The notes below the pieces were generated by a model. It ran no database searches. It was not told the origin of the DNA and saw only the letters and a list, made by a program, of their open reading frames with translations. Below are positions 1-5,826 of a stretch of DNA of 7,536 bases, piece by piece (position 1 is the stretch's first letter; each line of letters opens with the position of its first letter). Position numbers and translations under genes: made by a program. The stretch comes from Chloroflexota bacterium (GTDB lineage Bacteria > Chloroflexota > Anaerolineae > Aggregatilineales > Phototrophicaceae). The stretch lies in NCBI GenBank assembly GCA_026706395.1, contig JAPOYU010000077.1:1-7536 (forward strand), given 5' to 3'.

Positions 1-393
1 TTCTTGCCGCGTTTCTGTCCTTACCGCCTGGATTTCCTGCCGCGTTTCTTGATGCGCTTGCTCTGAATTTGTCCTCGCCGCGTCAAATTCTTGCCGCGTT
101 TCTGTCCTTACCGCCTGGATTTCCTGCCGCGTTTCTTGATGCGCTTGCTCTGAATTTGCCCTTGATTCGTCGAATTCTTGCCGCATTTCTGTCCTTACCG
201 CATGGATTTCTTGCCGCGTTTCTGTCCTGACCGCCTGGATTTCCTGCCGCGTTTCTTGATGCGCTTGCTCTGAATTTGTCCTCGCCGCGTCAAATTCTTG
301 CCGCGTTTCATTCCTGACTGCCTTAAATTCTTGCCGCGTTTCTGTCCTGACTGCCTTAAATTCTTGCCGCGTTTCTGTTCTAAGAGCGGTAAT
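1..393 (-). repeat. Tandem 33-bp and 87-bp coding repeats
   Basis: Units of 87 bp begin at 1, 88 and 208. Copies 1 and 3 differ at one base over 87. Copies 1 and 2 are identical over their first 71 bases and then diverge. Single 33-bp units fill 175-207, 295-327, 328-360 and 361-393. All unit lengths are multiples of three and keep the minus-strand reading frame, so each unit adds 29 or 11 residues to the coiled coil. The near identity at DNA level points to recent duplication or unequal crossing-over. The array continues past the left edge. Confidence 0.92.
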
Positions 394-585
394 CTCCTGA
401 CGATTCTCCTTGATCAATTTGACCAAGTCCGACTTGAGAGATCCAACTTTGTCATCAATCTCTTTACTTATTTCGCGGCGCGTTTCACTAGATGAATAAC
501 GAATATACAATATAACAATGACAATGGTTGCAACGTCTCCAATGCCAGCGTCAACCAATTGCGATATCAAGGACGTCAATTCCAC
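1..585 (-). CDS. Membrane-anchored repetitive coiled-coil protein (5' part, runs off the left edge)
   Basis: An open frame of 195 codons with no stop reaches the window edge. The GTG start at 585 is chosen because AGGAG lies 7 bases upstream and a promoter-like TATAAT sits further up. Residues 10-28 form one hydrophobic helix (core ATIVIVILYI), followed by a charged stalk. From about residue 65 the protein is built almost entirely of 11-residue units (type RTETRQEFKAV) and 18-residue units (RTNSEQAHQETRQEIQAV), that is, hendecad and hendecad-plus-heptad periods typical of long coiled coils. The likely form is a short N-terminal membrane anchor with a long cytoplasmic or external rod. It resembles coiled-coil proteins annotated as DUF1640-like or apolipoprotein-like in a general way only; I do not recognise a specific family and function is unknown. 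The C-terminus is not in the window. Confidence 0.8.
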   Translation of the reverse strand, partial: MELTSLISQLVDAGIGDVATIVIVILYIRYSSSETRREISKEIDDKVGSLKSDLVKLIKENRQEITALRTETRQEFKAVRTETRQEFKAVRNETRQEFDAARTNSEQAHQETRQEIQAVRTETRQEIHAVRTEMRQEFDESRANSEQAHQETRQEIQAVRTETRQEFDAARTNSEQAHQETRQEIQAVRTETRQE

Positions 586-625
586 CAAAGTTCTCCTGAA
601 TGCGACTGCTGCGATTTATACGGTG

Positions 626-653
626 ATTATACCACCCTGTAAAGTCATGTCGC
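626..653 (-). promoter_or_regulatory. Sigma70-type promoter for the coiled-coil gene
   Basis: On the minus strand, GCGACA (653-648, four of six consensus positions) is followed after 16 bp by a perfect TATAAT (631-626). The start of transcription would fall near 619, giving a leader of about 33 bases with AGGAG just before the GTG at 585. The -35 box is weak, so this rests mainly on the -10 box and its position. Confidence 0.5.
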
Positions 654-693
654 TAGACAAGGCGACCGCTGCCGGCGCAACCTGAACAGTTTT

Positions 694-722
694 TTGGTCA
701 ATTCCGCCAAGTGAGTTATAGT
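694..722 (+). promoter_or_regulatory. Sigma70-type promoter for the ABC transporter operon
   Basis: TTGGTC (694-699) and TATAGT (717-722) are separated by exactly 17 bp. The -10 box matches the consensus at five of six positions. Transcription would begin near 729, about 210 bases before the binding-protein start, leaving an unusually long leader. It is divergent from the promoter of the coiled-coil gene. Confidence 0.5.
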
Positions 723-728
723 ATGATG

Positions 729-940
729 CTGTGGTTCTGAGGCCCCCTCCAATCGTGACTTGACCACAGACGCTTCGGGCTCGGGGCCGGCGGCCGACTC
801 ATGGTAGAGGAATGACGCGCCCGGGCGCCACAGTACCCGACGCGCGCTCGCTGGTAGAAGAAAGGATGCCTATCGACCAATCTTGGAGCCCAGCTAAGCT
901 CGGAAACGGACACAGATCAACCTACAGTGGAGAGATTACA
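729..940 (+). other. Long untranslated leader of the transporter operon with a 12-bp palindrome
   Basis: The stretch between the predicted promoter and the binding-protein start is GC-rich. It holds a perfect palindrome, GCGCCCGGGCGC, at 817-828, which could be a regulator site or a hairpin in the mRNA. The frame is open from an ATG at 812 into the binding protein, but that ATG has no properly spaced ribosome-binding site and would put 43 residues before the signal peptide. I see no known riboswitch and no clear terminator/antiterminator pair. The whole gene-free stretch 586-940 otherwise holds only the two divergent promoters. Confidence 0.35.
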
Positions 941-2242
941 ATGTCAAGCAAATCCGTGTCATTTAGATTGTTTGTGTTGTTGTGCAGCGTTTTGCTGTTG
1001 ATTGGCGGAACGTCAGCGCAAGAACCCATAACCCTCCAATTCTTCTACCCCGTCGGGGTTGCCGGTCCGCTGGCGCAAGCCATTGACGGCTACGTGGCGG
1101 AGTTCAACGCGACCCACGATCATATTCAGGTTGAGCCCATCTTCACTGGCGGCTACGCCGAAAACATGGCGCGAGCGACCGCCGCGATACTATCCGGTCA
1201 GCCGCCCGACGTCGCCATCCTGCTGGGTATTGACATTTACACGCTGATCCAATTGGAAGGCATTATCCCGCTGGATGACTATATCGCCTCCGAAAATGGA
1301 TTGGATATCGACGACTTCTTCGAGGCATTCATGGCCAACAATATCGCCGACGGCCAAGTCTGGAGCATACCTTGGCAGCGCTCGACGCCGATTTTGTACT
1401 ACAACAAAGATGCCTTCGCCGAGGTCGGGCTCGACCCGGATACACCGCCGGCGACCTGGGAAGAGCTGGTAGAATTCGGCAAACAGCTTGTCGCGCGCGA
1501 TGGCGATAATGTGACGCGCTGGGGCGTTGAAGTGCCAACGTCGTTCTGGATCTTCGCCAACTTTGCGATTCAGGCCGGGCGTCATATCGGCTCGCTGGGA
1601 GACGATCCCTGCGGCGTTTATCTGGACACTCCCGAAGCCATAGAAGCGCTTGCTTTCCTGCGCAGGCTGCAGGAAGAGGGCGTAATGCCGGACGGCGCTG
1701 TCGCCTGGGGCACGGCGCCCGCCGACTTTATTGCTGGCGCTTCCGCGATGATCTATCACTCAACCGGCAGCCTCAGCACGCTCCTGGCAAATTCGCCCTT
1801 TGAAGTAGGCACCGCCTTCATGCCCGCCGGCGAGGCCGGTTACGGCGCCAACGTCGGGGGCGGAAACTACTACATCATGAAGGACATCGACAAGGAGCGT
1901 CAAGACGCCGCCTGGGAGTTTATCCGTTGGATGGTGCGCCCAGAGCAAATCGGACAGTGGGGAATCGACAGCGGCTATGTCGCGCCGCGCAACGCGGCTT
2001 GGGAAGTTGACCCCCTGATGAGTTATGCCGCCGAAGTTCCGCAAGCGTCCACCGCTCGCTTCCAGCTCGAATATGCGGTCAAGGAGTTCCCGGCAACATA
2101 CGGCGGCCAGGAAATCCAGGTCATAACCACGCAAGCGATTGAAGCGGTCAATACCGGTGAACTGTCGCCGGAAGACGCGCTGGCTGTGGCTCAAGAGCGC
2201 GCCAACGATGTGCTGACACAAAACGGCTGTGAATTGGAATAG
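941..2242 (+). CDS. Extracellular solute-binding protein of a carbohydrate-type ABC importer (family 1, UgpB-like)
   Basis: The product captures a substrate, probably a sugar, oligosaccharide or glycerol-phosphate-like compound, outside the membrane and delivers it to the two permeases encoded next. The start at 941 is preferred over the open ATG at 812: GGAGAG ends 6 bases before it, and it gives a clean signal peptide with K4 and R9, a hydrophobic core at 10-21 and a cleavage site after TSA (A26/Q27). There is no lipobox cysteine, so it is either released or held by the permeases. The 433-residue length fits the family. Landmarks are PPDVAILLG at 88-96, IPWQRSTPILYYNKDAF at 143-159, GGG at 306-308 and the C-terminal GYVAPR at 345-350, which corresponds to the GYxP motif of UgpB-type proteins. 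Only three cysteines occur: C15 in the signal peptide, and C224 and C430, which could form a disulphide. The substrate cannot be read from the sequence. Confidence 0.93.
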   Translation: MSSKSVSFRLFVLLCSVLLLIGGTSAQEPITLQFFYPVGVAGPLAQAIDGYVAEFNATHDHIQVEPIFTGGYAENMARATAAILSGQPPDVAILLGIDIYTLIQLEGIIPLDDYIASENGLDIDDFFEAFMANNIADGQVWSIPWQRSTPILYYNKDAFAEVGLDPDTPPATWEELVEFGKQLVARDGDNVTRWGVEVPTSFWIFANFAIQAGRHIGSLGDDPCGVYLDTPEAIEALAFLRRLQEEGVMPDGAVAWGTAPADFIAGASAMIYHSTGSLSTLLANSPFEVGTAFMPAGEAGYGANVGGGNYYIMKDIDKERQDAAWEFIRWMVRPEQIGQWGIDSGYVAPRNAAWEVDPLMSYAAEVPQASTARFQLEYAVKEFPATYGGQEIQVITTQAIEAVNTGELSPEDALAVAQERANDVLTQNGCELE

Positions 2243-2248
2243 CAACCG

Positions 2249-3202
2249 TTGAAGCCATCGTTCAATCAGCTTGACCTCGAAGAACGAAAAGGCGAGGGAA
2301 GCGGGCATTGGTCTCGCTCCCTCACCTCATTCTTTTCGTTAGATGGCAGCGGCGCCGTCGCTTACGTCTTTCTGCTGCCATCGCTGATTTTCCTTGCGGT
2401 CTTCACGCTCTGGCCCATCGTTTCAGCGATCATAACCAGCTTCCATGCGCGGCGGGGGCGCAGCCAGGTCTTTGTCGGGCTGCAGAATTATGAGCGCGTG
2501 TTCTCCGATCCGCTCAGCCAGCAGGTTATTCAAAACACGGCCGCTTATGTCACGGCGGGCTTGATTCTGTCTGTCATTGGCGGGCTTCTTTTAGCGATCC
2601 TGATGAACCAGGGTTTGCGAAATATTGGTTTCTTCCGCTTTCCCTTTTTGGCGACAATTGGCTTGCCTATGGTCAGCGTCGCCTCGATCTGGCTGTTCTT
2701 GTATAGCCCGCGCGTCGGTCTTTTCAATGAGTTGCTTGGCAGTGTGGGACTGCCGCGCTCCAATTGGCTGAGCGACCCCGATCTGGCGCTATCGGGTTTG
2801 TTTGTAGTCTATATATGGAAGCAAATCGGTTACTTTGCGCTTTTCTATCTGGCGGCGTTGCAATCTCTGCCCGGCGATGTATTGGAAGCCGCGACCTTGG
2901 ACGGCGTTACGTTTTGGCAGAAGCTGCGCCATATCATCTGGCCGCTGGTCTCGCCAACAACCTACTTCGTTTCCACCATTGCGGTCTTGAACTCTCTGCA
3001 ACAGGTTGATCATGTCTTCGTGTTGACGCAGGGCGGCCCCAACAACGCCAGCAATTTGGCGCTCTATTACGTGTATGAGCAAGGATTCAAATGGTTCAAT
3101 ACGGGAGTTGCCGCCGCCATGACCGTGGTCTTGCTGGCGGTCTTGCTGACTATGGCGATTCTTCAGTTCGTCTACCTGGAGCGCCGCGTACACTATGAAT
3201 AA
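2249..3202 (+). CDS. ABC importer permease, MalF/UgpA type
   Basis: One of two membrane subunits forming the translocation channel. The 317-residue product has a first transmembrane segment at about 38-64, further hydrophobic segments up to 308, and the cytoplasmic EAA loop that docks on the ATPase: E213-A-A, G219, I229 and P232, with W in place of the usual L before the P. The stretch WKQIGYFALFYLAALQSLP and the C-terminal end FVYLERRVHYE closely resemble UgpA as I remember it. The start is TTG at 2249, six bases after the stop of the binding-protein gene. The only Shine-Dalgarno-like trace is a GGA 10 bases upstream, so translation is probably coupled to the upstream gene. No ATG in this frame would leave the first membrane segment intact. 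It belongs to the same operon as the genes on both sides. Confidence 0.92.
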   Translation: MKPSFNQLDLEERKGEGSGHWSRSLTSFFSLDGSGAVAYVFLLPSLIFLAVFTLWPIVSAIITSFHARRGRSQVFVGLQNYERVFSDPLSQQVIQNTAAYVTAGLILSVIGGLLLAILMNQGLRNIGFFRFPFLATIGLPMVSVASIWLFLYSPRVGLFNELLGSVGLPRSNWLSDPDLALSGLFVVYIWKQIGYFALFYLAALQSLPGDVLEAATLDGVTFWQKLRHIIWPLVSPTTYFVSTIAVLNSLQQVDHVFVLTQGGPNNASNLALYYVYEQGFKWFNTGVAAAMTVVLLAVLLTMAILQFVYLERRVHYE

Positions 3203-3205
3203 TCA

Positions 3206-4060
3206 GTGCCTGAGATTGATGATCCGATGAACCCGCAAAAGCGCAAATGGCGTCAGATTCTGCCAATTGTGGCTCTGGGCGTCTTCGGTCTGGTCTGGAT
3301 GGTGCCGCTCTTCTGGACGCTGGCCGCCGCCTTCGTGCCAACCACCGAACTTCTGAACGGGTCGCCCTTGGTCTGGCTGCAGAACTTGCACCTTGGCGCA
3401 TTTGAAGAAGCCTGGTCGGCCGCGCCCTTTGCGCGCTTTTATCTGAATACGATTATCTGGGTATTCGGGCTGCTCGCGATCCAGCTCGTCACGATCTCGC
3501 TGGCGGGATTCGCTCTGGCGCGCTTGGACTTCCGTGGCAAAGACCAGGTATTCTTCTTGTTCCTCACGCAGCTGATGGTGCCCGCTACTGTGCTCATCCT
3601 GCCCAATTATCAGACTTTGGTCTCGCTGGGCTGGCTGGATTCTTACCAAGGCATGATGGCGCCCTATATCGCCTCGGCCTTTGGCACATTTTTGATGCGC
3701 CAGGCTTTCAAGCAGGTGCCCAAAGAACTGGAAGAAGCGGCGCGCAGCGACGGCGCCAGCTGGCTGCAAGTCTTGTGGCACGTCTTTCTGCCGGTCACGC
3801 GCGCTCCGCTGCTGGCTTTCAGCATCGTATCGATCACCTATCACTGGAACGAATTCTTGTGGCCCCTGCTCATCACGAGCAGCGTCGAGGTTCGTCCGCT
3901 AACAGTGGGGCTTGCCTTGCTCGTTCAGTCGTCGGAGATCGGGGCGCAGTGGGATCAGTTGTCGGCGGGCACGCTGATTGTGGCCGTGCCAGTGCTCATT
4001 CTCATCGCGCTGGTGCAGAAGCAGTTCACGAACAGCTTCCTCAGTTCGGGGATAAAGTAG
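3206..4060 (+). CDS. ABC importer permease, MalG/UgpE type
   Basis: Second membrane subunit of the importer. The 284-residue product has a membrane segment at about 18-44, further segments at roughly 78-104, 114-134 and 150-164, and a last one at 253-270. The EAA loop is canonical: E177-A-A, G183, V193 and L195-P196. The stretch GAQWDQLSAGTLI near the C-terminus resembles the GTQWNQ segment of UgpE as I remember it. The GTG at 3206 lies 3 bases after the previous stop; an in-frame ATG at 3227 would give 277 residues, and neither has a strong ribosome-binding site, so the start is uncertain. No ATPase gene follows, so the pair presumably uses an MsmK/UgpC-type ATPase encoded elsewhere. I see no intrinsic terminator after the stop. 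Confidence 0.92.
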   Translation: MPEIDDPMNPQKRKWRQILPIVALGVFGLVWMVPLFWTLAAAFVPTTELLNGSPLVWLQNLHLGAFEEAWSAAPFARFYLNTIIWVFGLLAIQLVTISLAGFALARLDFRGKDQVFFLFLTQLMVPATVLILPNYQTLVSLGWLDSYQGMMAPYIASAFGTFLMRQAFKQVPKELEEAARSDGASWLQVLWHVFLPVTRAPLLAFSIVSITYHWNEFLWPLLITSSVEVRPLTVGLALLVQSSEIGAQWDQLSAGTLIVAVPVLILIALVQKQFTNSFLSSGIK

Positions 4061-4075
4061 GGGTGGCTGACGCGG

Positions 4076-4115
4076 CCGGGCAGATGTCGCGGCGGATGAG
4101 TTGGTAGGGTATGGG
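4076..4115. repeat. Imperfect direct repeat, copy A
   Basis: These 40 bases match 4454-4493 at 32 positions without gaps, in the same orientation. The copy lies just after the permease stop and before the promoter of the small gene at 4205. On the minus strand it reads IPYQLIRRDICP, parallel to MPNQHIRGAIRP of copy B, but without an ATG. It may be a decayed gene start or a dispersed intergenic element. Confidence 0.5.
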
Positions 4116-4131
4116 ATGTATCACACTCGAA

Positions 4132-4160
4132 TTGATTGCGATTTCGTCAGCGCGTATAAT
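4132..4160 (+). promoter_or_regulatory. Strong sigma70-type promoter of the small coiled-coil gene
   Basis: TTGATT (4132-4137) is followed after 17 bp by a perfect TATAAT (4155-4160). Transcription would start near 4167, about 38 bases before the ATG at 4205. The small gene is therefore probably transcribed independently of the ABC operon. Confidence 0.65.
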
Positions 4161-4204
4161 AACGTCAAATCAAACGCGACAACAAACTGGATTGGGCGAG
4201 GTCA

Positions 4205-4423
4205 ATGGCGACTCAAGTCAGAACCGAAGGCGAGCGGATAGCGAATCTCGAAGGACAGATCGCGCACTTGGCGACGAAGGCAGATATCAGCAACCTTGAC
4301 GCCAAGATTGAGGCGCTCCGTGCCAAGCTGAATACGCTGATGTGGATCGTAACTATCGCAATCCCCATCACAGGTATCGTCGTCGGGATTGTGGTGCAGG
4401 TCTTGAATAATCCGCCGGGTTGA
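4205..4423 (+). CDS. Small coiled-coil protein with a C-terminal membrane helix (72 residues)
   Basis: I do not recognise a named family. Residues 8-44 are charged and heptad-like (KADISNLDAKIEALRAKLNTL region), and residues 45-67 form one strongly hydrophobic helix (IVTIAIPITGIVVGIVV), ending with a short polar tail. The product is likely a tail-anchored membrane protein with a short cytoplasmic coiled coil; similar small proteins are often annotated as DUF1640-like or left hypothetical. The gene has a good promoter and GAGG three bases before the ATG, which is closer than ideal. The architecture mirrors, in reverse order, that of the coiled-coil gene at the left edge (anchor plus coiled coil), but no homology can be claimed. 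It sits between two direct repeats (4076-4115 and 4454-4493). Confidence 0.65.
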   Translation: MATQVRTEGERIANLEGQIAHLATKADISNLDAKIEALRAKLNTLMWIVTIAIPITGIVVGIVVQVLNNPPG

Positions 4424-4490
4424 TGTCGCCGTTGGGCTTGAGCGGGGTGATGGTCGGGCGGATGGCGCCGCGGATGTGTTGGTTGGGCAT
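4419..4490 (-). pseudogene. Possible remnant of the 5' end of a DHDPS/aldolase-family gene
   Basis: Reading from an ATG at 4490 on the minus strand gives MPNQHIRGAIRP followed by TITPLKPNGDIN. The core IRGAIRPTITPLKPNGDI resembles the first strand and turn of dihydrodipicolinate synthase/N-acetylneuraminate lyase family proteins (pattern lrGxxPxxxTPfxxdGxiD). The similarity stops exactly where the opposite-strand small gene ends, and the frame closes about 16 codons later, so no working enzyme is encoded. There is no ribosome-binding site. This rests on 24 residues and could be chance. The rest of the gap 4424-4569, between the convergent small gene and HEPN gene, holds no convincing terminator. 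Confidence 0.3.
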
Positions 4491-4493
4491 GAG
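4454..4493. repeat. Imperfect direct repeat, copy B
   Basis: Partner of 4076-4115 (32 of 40 positions identical, no gaps). It coincides with the putative DHDPS-like gene start on the minus strand. The two copies bracket the 72-residue gene and its promoter, about 378 bp apart from start to start. Confidence 0.5.
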
Positions 4494-4569
4494 GTGGGTT
4501 TTCTTAACTAAATGGGTGCGGTGCGTGAGGGAGAAGTTATACTCACTCCGCTCGGCTTGTCTTACTGAG

Positions 4570-5802
4570 CTAAGCCCAAACAGGTCCACCCTTACTCCAA
4601 TCATAAAGCTCGCCTTTAAACTTCAACGCGCTCAATATCATACGGTGAAGAAAATTAAGATTTCGATAGTACCCCGCAGTGATATTTTCATTATCAGGAA
4701 ACCTCATTTTGTGAACAAACTCGTTTCGATCTTGGATGAATTTTCCAATCTCACATTTCGGTTCACACTTGTATTTGCATTCTTTGCATTTCGGAACACA
4801 AGTCCCGCAGCCTCTACCACACTTCTTCTCTATACACTTTTGTACCGGAACATTATGCTTGTCTATGAAATCTCTAAGCCTTCTAAGTTGCTTATTGTTG
4901 TCAAATGACGAACGAGTCAAAACTTCCGCAACGGAGAATAGTAGCAAGCACCTAGTTTCGGGAAACCCACGCGAATGAATATCAGCGAGGAAATTGCCCA
5001 CATAGTCAAAGTGATATTTTGTATTGTGTTCCTTGTAAGTCGGATAACACTGGGTCAGAAAATCGATCGTGCATTTGGGGATAACTACTGACTTTACAAG
5101 CCCTATACTTGTGTACGGTACCGTAATGCGAGGTTCACAATGATGACATATCAATTCAGAGTCGGAATCAAGTAGTTTGTAGTTTATCCAGTTTATCTTG
5201 GTGCCTCTCGCAATAGTCAGGAGACTGCAAATACTATCTACAATTTCAAGTATTTCGTCCTGTGCGTGATTTTCTATTTCCATCACAAGTTCACAAGTAA
5301 TTTTCGTGCTTTTGTTCCGCTTTAGCGAATCGATAATGGAATCATACTCTTCAACCTTTTGAAAAGAAATGTTCACACCATCCAGTTTTACGTTTAGATC
5401 GGTTCTCCGCCATCCACCTGTGCCATGCGCTTCCCGCTTGTTACCTGTAAACACAAGATTTGTAATCGCGAACCTAACGGAGCGTGCTTCCTCCCAACAA
5501 GATGCTCCCACGTCCAACTCGAATTTACCTGCGCTTCGGTAGTGATAGCAATGCGCCGCGCTTTCGCCTGGTCCGGCATGTGTGCGAATGACTTTGCCAG
5601 CCGCATTAATCCGGACTTCATCGGCAATACCTATCAATGCGAGTTCTTTACACTCGGGCCAAAACTCGTCGCTTCCACATATCAGCCTTATATCGCCATC
5701 GGGCTTTTGACCAATCTCAAACTCACAGTCTCGTCCGTTCAGTGTACCGATGCCTCGATAAACGCTATGAAATTCGCCGTACATTTCAGCTAAATTGCTC
5801 AA
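4570..5802 (-). CDS. ApeA-like HEPN-domain protein with an eight-cysteine insertion; candidate defence RNase
   Basis: The 410-residue product has a beta-rich N-terminal part (about 1-175, with the landmark VRFAITNLVF at 109-118), a middle region (190-240) and a helical C-terminal HEPN domain (about 275-400). The HEPN ribonuclease motif RNxxxH is intact as R359-N-E-F-V-H364. In known HEPN proteins this motif cleaves RNA, and ApeA-type proteins act in phage defence by abortive infection. Just before the motif, residues 323-350 hold eight cysteines (323, 328, 332, 335, 339, 342, 346, 350) in a Lys-rich segment, probably a metal-binding knuckle; another CHHC occurs at 219-222. The gene follows the methyltransferase-HNH gene after 24 bases, so they probably share an mRNA. 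The likely start is TTG at 5802, with AGGG 10 bases upstream; an ATG at 5784 is possible. GC is about 38% in 360 hand-counted bases, far below the neighbours, suggesting transfer. The family call is good; the defence role is inferred. Confidence 0.8.
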   Translation of the reverse strand: MSNLAEMYGEFHSVYRGIGTLNGRDCEFEIGQKPDGDIRLICGSDEFWPECKELALIGIADEVRINAAGKVIRTHAGPGESAAHCYHYRSAGKFELDVGASCWEEARSVRFAITNLVFTGNKREAHGTGGWRRTDLNVKLDGVNISFQKVEEYDSIIDSLKRNKSTKITCELVMEIENHAQDEILEIVDSICSLLTIARGTKINWINYKLLDSDSELICHHCEPRITVPYTSIGLVKSVVIPKCTIDFLTQCYPTYKEHNTKYHFDYVGNFLADIHSRGFPETRCLLLFSVAEVLTRSSFDNNKQLRRLRDFIDKHNVPVQKCIEKKCGRGCGTCVPKCKECKYKCEPKCEIGKFIQDRNEFVHKMRFPDNENITAGYYRNLNFLHRMILSALKFKGELYDWSKGGPVWA

Positions 5803-5826
5803 TGTCTTACAGCCCTTTCAGCTTAT

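Noticed and set aside
1..393. CRISPR-like array of regular repeats
   Set aside because: The units are contiguous with no unique spacers, are multiples of three, and encode a continuous coiled-coil frame on the minus strand.
812..940. ATG at 812 as the start of the binding protein
   Set aside because: It has no properly spaced ribosome-binding site and would place 43 unrelated residues before a typical signal peptide; the ATG at 941 has GGAGAG at the right distance.
941..1020. Lipoprotein signal (cysteine at residue 15 of the binding protein)
   Set aside because: The cysteine is inside the hydrophobic core, not at a lipobox next to a cleavage site; a TSA/Q signal peptidase I site fits better.
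1190..1759. 189-codon minus-strand open frame inside the binding-protein gene
   Set aside because: It is antisense to a gene with clear family landmarks; its composition reflects the codon bias of the real gene.
3203..3844. 213-codon minus-strand open frame opposite the second permease
   Set aside because: Charged low-complexity translation with no domain; the opposite strand encodes an obvious permease with an EAA loop.
4514..4552. Hairpin GTGAG/CTCAC as a terminator between the convergent small gene and HEPN gene
   Set aside because: The stem is only 5 bp with a long loop and no T-tract follows on either strand.
4565..4577. tRNA-like 5' end (GGGCTTAGCTCAG on the minus strand)
   Set aside because: No T-loop sequence, anticodon arm or matching 3' acceptor strand follows; the bases are the end of the HEPN gene and its downstream flank.
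4420..4908. 162-codon plus-strand open frame
   Set aside because: It lies opposite the HEPN gene, which has clear domain motifs, and shows no recognisable protein features of its own.
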